Source of the DNA: Amoebidium appalachense
Taxonomy: Eukaryota > Ichthyosporea
Direction of reading: 5' to 3'
Assembly: GCA_963693365.1 (NCBI GenBank)
Contig: CAVNZM010000008.1
Location: 7,130,001 to 7,194,000 of the forward strand
Length of the DNA: 64,000 nucleotides
A program made the translations under genes and the position numbers. Below the pieces are notes generated by a model. It searched no databases, was not told the DNA's origin, and worked only from the letters and a program-made list of their open reading frames with translations. Each line of letters starts with the position of its first letter. The first letter of the stretch is position 1. Positions 46,931 to 64,000 of this stretch are shown one piece after another.

Positions 46931-49900
46931 CAGCAACAGTGATGGCGGCAGCCGCTTAGTGGTGTCAATGGACACCAATGAATGATGGTTGCCTTTTTAT
47001 TAAAGTTGGCTGAAATTTAAAATGTGTATTTTACTTGCGGGTGGTGAATATTGATCATGTGGTGTGACGGTTCTACACGGCTGGGTCTGCAGTCAGTAGC
47101 CACGGTGCATCACTCGAAGGCTAATATGCGCTGGCTAAGCGCAGTTCTCTTATTTGAGTGGTGCCGCTTGGTACGGAGTGATTGCCACCCTTACTTACAG
47201 TCTGGCGACATTGCCCGAGTTGATGACACGTTACAGACACTGAACCCTGGGCTGCCTTTGTAAACGGTTATTTCGAAAGCATAATCTCATTGGTATTTTT
47301 GAAAGGAAGCTGCCACTTCCGAAGCCATCGATACCGATGGTAGTGGGGAAGTAAACTCATTGGTGATGCATATGAACATCCGTTTTCTGTTGCTGACGTT
47401 TGACAGTGTGGTGCAGTCTTGGTGGTGGTACTGTTCATAGCGGGTTTTTCGGTTCTCATTTCTCGTTGGTGTGGTCCGATTCAGCACTTTGTTAAAAAGG
47501 TGGCCTCAGGTACCGTTGGGCCATGCTGACCATGTGTGTCGGGCTGGTGGTACAGTAGTGGTATATTCATCCGTGGTCTTTTGGTTCCGGTTGCAGTGAA
47601 TCGGATTAGGGCATGTAGTACATAGCCACACTCCGAACCGACTAATATATGGTGAAGCAGTCTATGCTATGCCCCCCCTCCCCCCCCCCCCCTCCCCCAC
47701 CACCACCCATCCACCCCCACCCCACACATGTATACACCCATCCTCCATCCAAGCACCCTTCCTTTCTCCTGCTCCCACCCCCCCCCCCCCCCCCCCCCCC
47801 TCTCCGGGCCTTCCTCGCCTCCAACCACATCTGACCCACCACCACCTCCACCACCACAACAACCACTGAACTTACCTGTCTCGGTGAAGCACACATGTGT
47901 GAGATCTACGGTCGATGGGGGTGCTTTTCGACTTGGGAAACTGGATAGACCTCCAGCGCACAGTGTCAGTGTCAAATGCGTACACCTGTTGGCCATCCGA
48001 ATCACAATCAGTTATGTCGACTCAGCCGAACGTTTGTCACATGATATATAGGCTGCCACAGTGTTTGCATATCCGGGTATTACTAAAACAAGATTATCAC
48101 GGTGGTGAGTAACTGTTACGAAGTTTGTAATAAACAAACGGTTCAAGCTATCAGCCTTTAGATGACAAAAACAGCATCCTATCATGTTTCAGAAGCTCTA
48201 TGGAAAAGAAAAGCAGCCATGGTGGGAAAATGTTTACATCTTGAACTCCTTCTGTCGCTCCCCCCCCCCCTCCCCCCCCCCCCCTCCCCCCCCCTCCCTC
48301 CCCCTCCCCCTCTCCCCCATTTTATCCACACTGCGGCGCCTCAATATTAACCCCCCCAAAGAAGAAAAGAGAGTGAATGGCATCAACTTGTTGATATAGC
48401 CTAAGGGTAAGTAGTGTGATATATCGATGAACGAAAATGTTGTGTGGCCATCCAAGGATACATATTACCAGGATCATATTCAAAGCCTCAGAGCCCATCT
48501 TTATATGGGCTATCATTGTGTATACTTGATTGGAGCTTACCTGGATGGGGCTATTGAAGAGGGTGTGTGGCTTTCCTCCACCAATGACGTACATGGTGCC
48601 CTGAATGGTGATGGGCATAAGTCATTCATGTTCAACATGACACAAAGTTTTTCCAAACGTCATACAAAATGCGTGTAGCTGCATATCACCATTCCACAGA
48701 GCAGTCATCAAGTCTTCAACGACAATGCAGCTTGACTAAAATGCGACACACCGGCTGTTTACCTCATGGAAAACAGCAACATGGCGGTATCTGGGAGGCG
48801 GGCAATCTCTCACGTCTGGGATGCCCTCTCGGCGATTGGATTCCTCCGAGCTGGCCCGCCGGGCACCCTGCATCAACAAGGGTTCAACTTTTTTTAAAAA
48901 ATAAGGCAAAGGGTTCGGGAGCAATGGTAAACAGTATATTGAACCTTGGTATCCGGGCATGGTAGTTGATCCAAGGTGCACATTGTAAAGCGTAACTTGA
49001 AAGCTGAGACACACTATATTGTCCAAAGCTGCCTTGTCGACAACGCGCTCGCAAAAAAAAGCTAGCCATGGTGATTAACAATGATATTATGGCAGGGTCA
49101 CTCATCTTATCGATATAAAACGCAAGGGGCCCTAAGTACTGGTTGCAACACGTTAAAAGTGGCTCGTGGATTGATTGACATCATCGGATCACAAAGGGCC
49201 ATCAGGTGGAAGGAATGTTGGGTTCACACTGAGCCGATCTGGGGATGAACAATGCTCCATGTGAAGTTGTCCAGGTCGAACGAGTAGAGATCATTGTAGA
49301 ACAGCTGACCAGACGTCCCTCCGAACATGTAGAGTTTGCTGCCACATCTTGCCAAGCTGTGCCCGTATCTTGGTGATGGGATGTCGCCGACAGCCGGGAT
49401 CTGTGTGACACAAATCGGTTAGTCGCAACTTGAATTGCCCTCATGGAGAATATCTCAACCTGGTATCCGGAACTTCTGAATGAATTGGTGTTATGTGCTA
49501 ACTCGGAACATGCGCACCAGGCGAATACTCCAAGCAACAGTTAACGTTGATCAAGAGATATGGAGCATTCTGACCACCAACCTTTGCCTCCCCCCCCCCC
49601 CCCCCCCCCCTCCCCCTCCCCCGGGGAACAAAAAGCCACATATGCCGGGCCGTTAACATTGACCATATCTCTCAGTGTCACCGGGTCTCTTTTTCTCTCT
49701 CAAACCTCTCACCCTCCCCCCCCCCCCCCCCCCCCCCCCCACACACACACACCCACCCACTGACCCATCCCTTATTTCTCCCTCACAGATCTCTCCCTCT
49801 CTTCAACCCTAGGTCTCTACCTCGATCCCCAACCCCACTTCTAGCCCCTCCCTCGCTCTCCCATCCCTCCTTCCCCCCGCCCTCATTTCTCCTTTCACCG

Positions 49901-50125
49901 ATCTCTCCCTCTCTTGCTCTCTCTAGTCTCTACCTCGATCCCGTGACCCCTCTTCTTCCCTCCTCCCCCGGGCTCCCCCCCCCCCCCCCCCCCCGCCGGC
50001 GCGCCCTGTCTTCTCTCGGGACACACTTTCTCTCTCTTTCTCTCTTGCACATCTCTCTTCCCCTCCCCCTCGCTCTCTCCCCCCCCCCCTGCCCCCCTCC
50101 CCCTCCCCTCCCCCCCCCCCCCCCA

Positions 50126-50204
<79 letters not shown>

Positions 50205-51277
50205 CCCCCCGAGTCTCTCTCTCTCTCTCTCTCTCTCTCCCCCCCCCCCCCTCCCCTCTCCCTCTCCCTCTCTCTCCCCTCTCCTCCTCTCCCGCTGCCT
50301 TCCCCTCCTCGCTCCTCTAGCACCTAGCCCACACGAAAGAAATCTTGCCAAAAAAAAAGTCAAACGAAGAATGCAGCACTACAAGAGCTCAATAGTTCAT
50401 CATACCTGATACCACACGTTGGTCTGTAGATCGCACAAGTAGGAGTCGTTGGTGTTCTGGTCTCCAAAGGGCACCCCAGTACCCCCAAAGACCAGCATGG
50501 TGTTACCGTAGAGCACACCTGGCAACGCTAAGCTGTAAGATCTTTTACACACTTAAACTGGTTTCCACATTTGATGCGGTGTAATGTTAAAGGCTAACAT
50601 TCAATTCAGAGTCTATCAAGCTTAATACATTTCTGATCACTTTGACCGTCGTGGGATATACAACTGAACCATGCATGCACAGTGAGTTGCACTCGCATTG
50701 ATATTCGATCAGATCCTAAAACCAGCAAGAAACGGTTCTGGAAGTAAGTCTACTATACCCAACCCTAAAAATTTATTAATTAATTAAGTATGGGAATTGT
50801 TTCCTTGGCGGACTTCAACCGTGGCAGCAAGTTACATGGGCTCTTTAAAAATACCTTGGTGGCTGCAACGACGGCTTGGAGGAGTACCACTAGTTCTCAC
50901 CGGCGTCCAGGTCTGCAACAAGGAGCGTGATCGTTTCAGTTGGCCAGAAACCAGAGAAACTGGACTACATAGTCAGCCGTAAACTCAGTAAGGCTATACA
51001 ATTTCTTTTGCACAGTCACTAAATAAATAAATTAATATGATGGAGATGGTTTGGGGTTCAAAGTCATGTTTCCTACCTTAGTTGCCAGATGCAGTTTGAA
51101 GAGGTCTGCATAGCAGGTGTCGACGTGGAAGCCCCCGAACACGTATAGGTTTGCACCGTCGTCGTCACACATGGAAATGTGGCCGCTACGGGCTGAGGGC
51201 TGCCTCCCATTGCACGCCATTTCTACGAGCTCAAGTGGCATGGTGGGGCTTGAAAGCGAAACACATCGGGAAGACAT
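44777..51277 (-). CDS. KLHDC10: KLHDC10-like kelch-repeat protein
   Basis: Exons (high-low): 51277-51077, 50912-50855, 50527-50406, 49400-49230, 48867-48763, 48600-48541, 47985-47876, 46734-46630, 45952-45876, 45188-45157, 44977-44777; about 413 residues (human KLHDC10 is about 440). All joins are in phase. Kelch blades: SARSGHISMCDDDGANLYVF, MLVFGGTGVPFGDQNTND, PSPRYGHSLARCGSKLYMFG, DCPPPRYRHVAVFHE|GTMYV, RRSHTCVLHR|DSIIMCGG and CFHSATMAPDGRMYIFGGY. The tail (EPPTLLWMCVRSFL, then YVERLGL) matches the Leu-rich C-terminus of KLHDC10, the cullin-2-box-like region. KLHDC10 is a substrate receptor of CUL2 ubiquitin ligases that recognises C-terminal glycine degrons. The start is taken at the ATG at 51277; an upstream exon is possible. 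The last exon reads through a GT at 44818 to a stop at 44777-44779. Confidence 0.9.
45713..45769. repeat. (CA)n microsatellite in CA-rich block
   Basis: Perfect CA block at the end of a 400-bp CA/CG-rich stretch (45345-45710) in the intron between KLHDC10 exons 45952-45876 and 45188-45157. Confidence 0.93.
46980..47640. other. Repeat-poor intron segment of the KLHDC10-like gene
   Basis: About 660 bp without simple repeats between exons 47985-47876 and 46734-46630. Short open frames on both strands show no recognised motif, and I see no exon needed by the protein here. Confidence 0.5.
50127..50240. repeat. (CT)n arrays with C runs
   Basis: (CT)n blocks at 50127-50202 and 50214-50239 inside a 400-bp C/T-rich stretch (49770-50310), in the intron between exons 50527-50406 and 49400-49230. 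Confidence 0.95.
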
Positions 51278-52959
51278 GGTGGCAGATTGTGTTGCTGAAT
51301 AGCACTGCTGTGGCTAAGAGAGCAACAAGAAACTGAAGTTTACAAATCTCTTGTACCTGAGGAGATATGCTTTCTTGGCTGCTTGCTTCTCGGCAAATGC
51401 TGAAACACGAGGTTTTTGTTTTCCGCTTGCTTTTGAGGGAGGTGTCGAAGTATGTTAAACTGGCAAGTCGACGTCTGCATGTGCCAACTTCCCTTGCAGT
51501 TGATTCTGTGCCAGACCAAAATTTCAAAGCTTTCCACCGGATATTCTCAAACACACGACGTCGTTGCTGTTGTTTCGTTTCTCGTGTTTCTGGATACTTA
51601 AAAATATGCCTCAGATCATACCGTTGAGGTTCTGCCCTACAGAGATACTGCTATCACCACACGGGTACTTCCACCTAGATGGTGTGGTGACCCAGCTTCG
51701 GATTAAAGAAGAGGTTCCGGAAGTCTCTCGTCTTGATCTCTTGGTTCTTTTCTGTGCCAACACGAAAGGGCAAAAAAAACAAAAACAGGTCGAGAGAGTA
51801 GAAAGAAGAAGCGTGGGACTGAGTGGAATCTTGGGTGTGCGCTTCCTTTTGCCAGCTTGTCTGCTTGCACCCTCGCCATACACACGTGCATGATGATGGC
51901 GTAAAGCCTGTGAAGCCACCAAAATAAGCCAACCAACCGCCTCAGCAGTTGTCACTTTCCCTAAAAGGATTTTCAATAGCTTCCTATGGTAACTGTGCTC
52001 CACCAAATTTTTGCAAAAGCTGCTGTGATTGGATGAATCTGCACCACTTGTGAGCCGCACTTTTCCCCTATACTTCTTTTGTTGGGGCGTTCAGCATTTC
52101 TTGCAACGCTTTCATAAATTTACCAGGTACCTCAAAAATTTAACAGCATCAAAAAAGAGCTTAAAGGGAGGCAGTAACCTAGCATATCTAATTTTGTGTG
52201 TAAGAAAATAAAAAGGTTTAGAATAACTTCTGTTTGAGCAAGCAGCAGCTGGCAGCCTAATATGCCGTAAAGCTGGAAAGTTGGACTCACTCGTGGGGAG
52301 GGTTGGAGTTTGGGGGGATTAATGTACATGTCACCAGCTTCCAGCTATCCTCATCACAGTGATCAGGCTCGAGGGTGAGTTTACACGGTCCGGGTCGACC
52401 GCTTACAACGTGGGAGACACGCACGTTTGCAAGGCCACCAATTTGAAATTGGGTCAGTAAAGACTCGGAAGCGGGAAGAACGGGGGACAAAAATTTTACA
52501 CAAAATACTATGGTTCATAGCTATCCCTCTCTGGCTTTCACTAGTAGGTCGGAGTTACATGAGCAAAGAGCACCGAAGCTTTGAGTTTCTTCTATGTATG
52601 AACATTCATAACAACGTTCATTGTAGCTGCAAGCCAAACAAATGACACAGCTGAAACCACAGACAAACTACACGATCCCCACTGGTTATTCTGGCAGAGA
52701 TGTTGCAAAGACCGTTTGCCTTTCACCGGGCACAGAATTGGTGCCTCCGTTTATACAGCCTGCAACACGGGCTACGGCAGGTATGTCTTCTATGCATGAG
52801 CACCACTCCCTTCATGAGTTTCGAGCGTGCAGATAAGCTTGTAGCACAGAGTAGTGTCGTGTTGATTAGATTAGGTAAGTGCTTACGTGCAGATGCGCGC
52901 GTGTGTATGTGCAGGTGTGTGTGTGTGTGTGTGTGCGTGCGTGGGCGCGCGCGCGCGTG

Positions 52960-52995
<36 letters not shown>

Positions 52996-52997
52996 TG

Positions 52998-53070
<73 letters not shown>

Positions 53071-54200
53071 GTGCGTTTGTGTGTGTGTGTGTGCGTGTGC
53101 GTGTGTGCGCGTGTGTGTGTGTGTGCATATGTGTATGCGTGCGTGCATGCGTGCATGCTTGTAGGTGTGTGTGTGCTTCTGCGTGTGCTTTTGTGCGTGC
53201 TTTTGTGCGCGCGCGGTGCGTGCATGCGTGCTTTTGTGCGTGCGTGCTTTTGTGTTTTTGTGCGTGCGTGCATGCGTGCGTGCGTGTGTGCGTGCGTGCG
53301 TGTGTGCGTGTGTGCGTGCGTGTGTGCGTCTTTTTCTGTTTTTTCTTGTGTTTTCAACGAGGGGGGAGCAGGAAAGCTTGAAAGAATGTGCAATAGCGCG
53401 CTTGATCGTCGGTGAGCTAGGGAAAGGAGTAGGAACGGAGGCAGATGGAGATCTGCCCCCTGTGTCTCAAGCATCCGTGGGTTGGTGGTAACTCTCTTCT
53501 TCGTGCCCTTTGGTGTCTGCCTCTATTTTTATAGAGGGAGTTTTCATGTGTTGACATTTGGGTAACCTCCTAATACAGTTACGTCGTTGTGGAAATAGTT
53601 TCAGCGACCTCGCCAGGTTTTTATCTGAGAGACTAGTGAAGTTCGAGGGACTTACAGCTCAGGGCCAGGTTCCAGAGCATGCATGGAAGCTCATACAGAC
53701 GTGCGTTGCACTCCTCCCCCCCCCCCTTTCCTCCCCCTTCCTCCCCTCCTCTTCTCCCCACCCCCTCCTTCCCCTTTCTCCCCACCATTGCCCACCCCCT
53801 CCCCGCCCACACACAAACCACACACCAAAAGAGCACCTCTACCACATTCACCCCCTCTCCCTCTTTCCCTGTATATTTCTTCCTGATCTTCTCACCTCCC
53901 CAACCCCACTCAAGCATCTCTTCTTCCGACACGTGTGTGCTTTTTGGAGCAGTGCTTGATTTCTTTGTGTGTTCTACCTGGAAAGCACCTGTCTGGTTTA
54001 TTCCGCTTGATGGTGAAAGAGGGAACGTGCAGGCAGGTTCAAAGGCTACAAGACGGCAGTGTAAAGCGCGAAGAGGGAGAATGTACGTATGGCGCATGTT
54101 CCCCTTTTCTGCTCTCGGAAATGCACCGTTCAGCTTAGGTCCCATTTGAATATGTCTGCCCTTTCTATCCCCTGTCCTCCCCTCCCCCCTCCACCACCTT
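51278..54200. other. Region between KLHDC10-like gene and methyltransferase gene; no certain gene
   Basis: The two genes diverge from here, so both promoters should lie in it. 51300-52880 is repeat-poor. 52290-52410 on the minus strand is exon-like: GRPGPCKLTLEPDHCDEDSW followed by KLVTCTLIPPN, ending at a consensus donor (CCCACGA|GTGAGT, donor G at 52294). It could be a 5' exon of the KLHDC10-like gene, but the frame join is unproven. 52880-53335 is GT/GC-rich simple sequence. 53590-53700 has a plus-strand frame (FSDLARFLSERLVKFEG) with weak splice sites. Confidence 0.45.
52915..53335. repeat. GT/GC/TGCG simple-sequence tract
   Basis: (GT)n core at 53005-53065, flanked by (GCGT)n tetranucleotide repeats on both sides. 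Confidence 0.93.
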
Positions 54201-54206
54201 CCACAG

Positions 54207-54253
54207 CTCGTTGCCAGTTTTAGCTTTTCCCACAACCAATTTGAGCACCTCAG
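54207..54253 (+). other. Possible 5' exon of the methyltransferase gene
   Basis: A C/T-rich tract ends CTTCCACAG, then 47 bp, then CACCTCAG|GTGTATC, which are good acceptor and donor contexts on the plus strand. Read in the frame that leaves one base (S-L-P-V-L-A-F-P-T-T-N-L-S-T-S), it joins in phase to exon 54862. No initiator Met lies in it, so another exon would precede it. Confidence 0.35.
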
Positions 54254-54271
54254 GTGTATCTTGCCCCCTCG

Positions 54272-54305
<34 letters not shown>

Positions 54306-54599
54306 TTTCCTGCTCACCTCCTTCGTGGTCGTTTTCTTATGCTCTTTTCTCTCCTGTCTGTCCTCAGACAACTACACACAAGGCTCGCCCCCCCACCACC
54401 ACCACCCCTCCCCCCTCCTCCTCCCATTCCCTTGCTACCTTTATCCTGGCCTCCTTGTCTCTCCTTCTTGCTTCTCCCCCCCCCCCCCCCCCCCTCTTCC
54501 CCTTCCTCTTGCCCCCTCCTCCCCCCTCCCCCCCCCTCCCCTCCCCCCATCCTCCCGGGGATCTCCACGTTCCCCGTTCGTCTCCTTCCTTCTTTCTGC

Positions 54600-54634
<35 letters not shown>

Positions 54635-54861
54635 CCCTTTTTCCTCCCCCCCCCCCCCCCCCCCCCCATTCCCTCTCCTCACACCCTCTCCCCCTCGCCT
54701 TCCCCCTCTTCCCCCCACCCCCCAAAACAAAAAGAAGAAAAAGAAAAACACAGTAAAGACAGTGAGTTAAAGAGGATGTGGAAGGCAAAGAAAAATGCAG
54801 GAAAAGAAACATCATGCCATCCAACCTTTCTTCAGACTTGTCCTGACACTTGTAACCACAG

Positions 54862-60443
<5,582 letters not shown>

Positions 60444-61382
60444 ATCGGTGTTGTTTTGTTATTGACTTAACGAATACGTCGGTGTTTTCTCGATTGTGTG
60501 CCCACCTTAAATGACAAGGGGCACATAAACTTTTAGGGGAACTTGCCATATATGGGCAAAATCAATTATTACGCTTGGTGAGATTGGTGGCGTGAGCGTT
60601 TTCGTTCATACTGATAGCACTAGTAGTATTTATTTCTTAATGACGTCGAGATAATCTCGCACCAGCATTTCAGACCTTATTTATGCAGATAAGAGAGCTT
60701 AGTTTAATTCTATTGCACATTTAATTATCAGATTGTTGCAAAAACTTAAGGTTGCTGAGTTCAAAAGCGCTATGCAGGAGTAGAGATTATTGCATGGGGA
60801 ACTGCATATACGTGCACGTAGGATGTAACAAACTGCCCGTACAGCACACTCAAAACTGGCCCATGTGGCGTTTGTGAAATGCATGAAATTTGTTAGTTGA
60901 ATGTACATGTCCGCATGCACCCCGTTATCGGCGCCAAAGCGTTTCGCGTACTTTTGATATGTGTGCTCTAATGGCAGCAGAGAATTAAAAAAGGGCAGAT
61001 CCCTAAGTTAAACCTTCCTAGTGAAGGGATAATTAACTCTGGATCTATTTGCTATACGAACAGTGCGCGGGCCGAGTTCACAGGCTTGGGCAGACCTGAC
61101 TACCAGCACTGCAAGGAGTGAGCGCATCCATGTGAGGTTACAGTGACTCCAAGGGGGGAGAGGGGGGGGGGGGAGGGAGGGGGCTGGGCCAAAAAATAGA
61201 GAAGTAAAAGAAAGCAAGAACCCGAGGCTCCCCCTTCCCCCCGGCCCCCCTCTCAGCCTCGGTCAAGAAAAAGATGAACTTGAAATGAAAGCGAGCCCCC
61301 CCCCCCCTCCCCCCCCCCCCGCCGCCGCCGCCGCCGCCGCGCCATAGAAAAAAGGAGAAGGAAAGGATCGATAAAGCAAGCC

Positions 61383-61414
<32 letters not shown>

Positions 61415-62312
61415 TTCCCCCGCCGCGCGCCCCCAAAAAAGGAGAAGGAAAAGAAAGCAAGAACCCCCCCCCCCCCCAAAAAAAAAAAAAAAAAGAAAGA
61501 AGAAGAAGAAGTAGAAGAAAGAAAGGAAAGTGAAAAAAAAAGAGAAGAGAAGAGAAAAAACATAACCAAATATGACTTGCAGTAGTCTATAAGGAACGCA
61601 TGCTACTAAACCGTTACCTGTGTGCCTTAAGCTTACACAGCACATGTACTACAGGTAATGGGCTTGCTTTCTCTTCGTTACACGAATTGGCTGTGTTGTG
61701 TGTCTTTGTCCGACTCAGTATAAATTGCTGCTGTTTGCCTGTGTGTGTGCATGTCCCACCGGGTGAGTGAAAACTTGAAGTGTGACAGCGCATGTGTATG
61801 GGTCCCTAAAGGGTGACGGGAAACTTTAAGAGGGTGGGTGGGGGAGGGGGGGGGGGGGGAGCACCGACGCTAGAACGTGTGTGCCCACTGAAATGGGTAT
61901 ATAATAAATACATTCTGGTTGCACTTCAAATTATTGAAGCAGTTTTTTATTTTCCTGATTTGAATATCATCCAACAATAAAGAAACACGAGCACCTGTGC
62001 CAGAGAATATTCCGACGAAATAAAGGAATTCCACCAACTTCCCCAAAAATCAAACTGTCTGCAAAAAAGAAAAAGAGAAAACAAAATTACACAAAAACAC
62101 AGAGAGAAACAAGGCTGACCGTCTTATACCTGTTGTGTTATGGGTTTCGCAAACTGAATCCCAAATGCAATAGGTTAATGTTGCCCTGCGTGCATTACCC
62201 CTAAGCAGAATACCCTTTCAGACTATACTATATGGTTAAACAGGTGGTTTAATGGCGAGTCCTGTATTCACATATGCAAGTTTGCACATGATCAGTGCTG
62301 GTATAAATTAAC

Positions 62313-62343
<31 letters not shown>

Positions 62344-62352
62344 AAAAAAAAA

Positions 62353-62385
<33 letters not shown>

Positions 62386-62927
62386 CCAGATAGATCCTCC
62401 TGTACAGCAAATATCCATACATCTGACACCGCTTGTTTGCCATGCATGCCCTACCTATATAAACTACAAATACAATCCAATCCAACATGTACACATGGCC
62501 CTCTCAAACCAACTACTCCCCGACTTGTGTTTTTATGGTACATCGCATACTCCATCTCAAAGCCATCCAACAAATCCAGACCCGTCCATCATCCCTCCTC
62601 CCGCCCTCCGCCCCAACACACACACACACATCCACATCCAACCCCCCCCCCCCCCCCCCCCCCCTCCAAAAAAACAAAAAACAAAAAAAAAAAAACAAAA
62701 AAAAACAAAAACAAAAACAAAAACAAAAACAAACAAAAACAAGAAAAAACCCACATACCTATCCAACCCCCACCACGTCAATCATGCACCACCATACATC
62801 CAACAACGTGCGCTGGTTCACATAACAACTGACGAAGAAAACGATCACACACATCACTCACCCACACCCCACCGCACCCCACCACTCAATCCAAACACCC
62901 AGACGTGCACACCAATAACAGCACTGA
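60444..62927. other. Intergenic region between methyltransferase and NFS1 (convergent 3' ends)
   Basis: Both genes end toward this region, so it holds two 3' UTRs. 60444-61120 and 61560-62300 are repeat-poor and AT-richer. 61140-61560 is a C/A/G simple-sequence block including (CCG)n at 61318-61340. 62310-62384 has C, A and G runs; 62640-62745 has C and (AAAAAC)n tracts. No recognised coding exon or RNA gene. AATAAA-like sequences occur at 61910-61916 and 61976-61982, but I cannot assign them. Confidence 0.55.
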
Positions 62928-63138
62928 TTAGTGCTGGCTCCACTGGATGTTCTTGAGGTCAATCCCTTCCTGCACCATCTCCCACAAAGGGCTCATTTCT
63001 CTCAGCCGGTTGGTGTGCTCCACACACTTGGCAATGCAGTAGTCGATCTCCTGCAACATTGAAAAGGAAAAAAAAAAAAAAAAAAACCATTAGAATCCCT
63101 CCTCTCCCTCATGTAATGAGCAAAGGAACCCCGGATAC

Positions 63139-63169
<31 letters not shown>

Positions 63170-63730
63170 TTGCGCGGTGCCAGCGCACATCACATCCAAC
63201 CTTTCTCAAGTCTTTTTCCCACCTGAATATTGCAACCTTTGAATGAATTTCCCTCCCTCTGGAATCAACCACACACACCCACAAAAACACACACACACAA
63301 GAAAATATACACACGTCCAACCGCAGCCCCCTCCCCCCTCCCCCCCAAACACACGACCACACTCACTTACCAACACACACACACACACCAATCCACCCAC
63401 CCCAACCACCTGTCCACCCTCCCCTCCCCCCCAAACCCCAAAATGCAAAACACAAAAACAATCCCTACGGACCTCCTCTGAAGTCGGCCTGCCCATGCCA
63501 AACCGGATCCCCTCCCCCCTCCCCCCCCCCCCCCCGGAAAAAAACAAAAAAACAAAAAAATGAAAAAACAAAAAATGAAACCATCCACTCACCTCCTCTG
63601 TAGTAAACCTGCCGATGCCAAATCTGATGGAGGAGTGGGCCAGGTCCTCGTCAGCCCCAATGGCCCTCAGCACGTACGAGGGCTCAAGACTGGCGCTGGT
63701 GCATGCACTGCCGCTAGACAGTGCCATGTC
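62928..63730 (-). CDS. NFS1: Cysteine desulfurase NFS1, C-terminal exons (gene continues past the right edge)
   Basis: Mitochondrial PLP-dependent cysteine desulfurase that releases sulfur from cysteine for Fe-S cluster and tRNA thiolation pathways. Exon 63730-63593 encodes [18 protein letters not shown], with the catalytic Cys of the mobile loop, then [18 protein letters not shown]. Exon 63050-62928 encodes [37 protein letters not shown] and the stop TAA (62930-62928). Both exons are phase 0. The C-terminal Ser-Gln-His ending matches the eukaryotic NFS1 family closely. The upstream exons, with the PLP Lys and N-terminal targeting peptide, lie beyond 64000. The intron contains a partial duplicate of the first exon's end and donor. 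Confidence 0.95.
63471..63512 (-). repeat. Intronic partial duplicate of an NFS1 exon end with splice donor
   Basis: Sense strand encodes [13 protein letters not shown] followed by a GT, against [13 protein letters not shown] followed by GTGAGT at the real exon end (63593). About 31 of 38 positions match by eye. No usable acceptor was identified just before it. Confidence 0.8.
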
Positions 63731-63893
63731 CTTGAGCGCTGTACGTGTACGTGTACGTGTGTACGTGTACGTGTACGTGTACGTGTACGTGTGTACGTGT
63801 ACGTGTACGTGTGTGTGCGTGATTCGGGGTGAAAAGAACGGGAAGGGGGATCAAGTGAGTTTTTTGATCGTGTGCGTGTGCTTGTACGTGTAC

Positions 63894-63924
<31 letters not shown>

Positions 63925-64000
63925 CGTGCGTGCGTCTGTGTGCAGGCGCGGCCGTGTGTAGGCACAAGTGTATGTATGTCTTCTTCTTGAGTGGGTGCAC
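63731..64000. repeat. (GTACGT)n and (GT)n simple sequence in an NFS1 intron
   Basis: (GTGTAC/GTACGT)n at 63739-63810 and GT/GC repeats at 63888-63950. The acceptor of the last-but-one NFS1 exon is at 63731. No further exon is visible before the edge. Confidence 0.88.

Noticed and set aside
51231-51554. 107-residue minus-strand frame upstream of the kelch start
   Set aside because: No motif and a different frame from the first kelch exon; probably 5' flank.
53657-53709. Minus-strand exon NARLYELPCMLWNLAL with a GTAAGT donor
   Set aside because: Good donor but the acceptor side is a G run, and no family or phase link to the KLHDC10-like gene.
54198-54262. Minus-strand exon reading DTPEVLKLVVGKAKTGNELW
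   Set aside because: The minus-strand acceptor side is G-rich, whereas the plus strand has a proper pyrimidine tract, acceptor and donor at the same place.

Overview
This window is nuclear DNA from a eukaryote. The genes consist of many short exons (about 30-500 bp) with GT-AG introns, a eukaryotic cytosolic tRNA-Asp sits inside an intron, and three gene products are typical eukaryotic proteins (a two-domain soluble adenylyl cyclase, a KLHDC10-type kelch protein, and mitochondrial cysteine desulfurase). Introns are very long and packed with simple repeats: (GT)n/(CA)n, (GA)n/(CT)n, G or C runs of 15-60 bases, and minisatellites. I cannot name the species. All splice donors I could place are GT, which argues against a typical dinoflagellate; a large-genome protist, alga or unicellular holozoan are all possible. 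No phage, plasmid, operon or CRISPR signal is present.

Layout. (1) 459-28200, minus: one gene of about 36 recognised exons encoding two PH domains, then a soluble-adenylyl-cyclase-like protein (C1 cyclase, C2 cyclase, P-loop ATPase, TPR-like C-terminus). A tRNA-Asp(GTC) lies inside one of its introns. (2) 28.2-35.3 kb: mostly repeats and unassigned sequence, with one likely coding exon on the plus strand (32.43-32.83 kb) carrying two copies of an acidic motif. (3) 35348-41961, minus: a secreted protein with a signal peptide, several Cys-rich PSI-like modules and a long Thr/Pro-rich stalk. (4) 44777-51277, minus: a KLHDC10-like kelch protein in 11 exons, near complete. (5) 54862-60443, plus: a TrmN6/YfiC-like N6-adenine methyltransferase in six exons. 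(6) 62928 to the right edge, minus: the 3' end of NFS1.

Exon calls rest on reading frames, splice-site phase and family motifs. Where phases at both sides of an intron agree and the joined protein matches a known family, the join is well supported. The true 5' ends of the cyclase and methyltransferase genes and the 3' end of the PSI gene were not found. These genes do not form a pathway; the layout is a set of unrelated housekeeping and signalling genes.

The most interesting observations are: tandem PH domains fused in front of a soluble adenylyl cyclase; a 40-bp minisatellite built from an exon end plus its 5' splice site; a dispersed repeat family, with several near-identical copies, that is antisense to its host gene in every intron where I found it; a 22-bp intronic array of about ten CArG-box sequences; and a small repeat protein whose two units differ mainly at synonymous sites.
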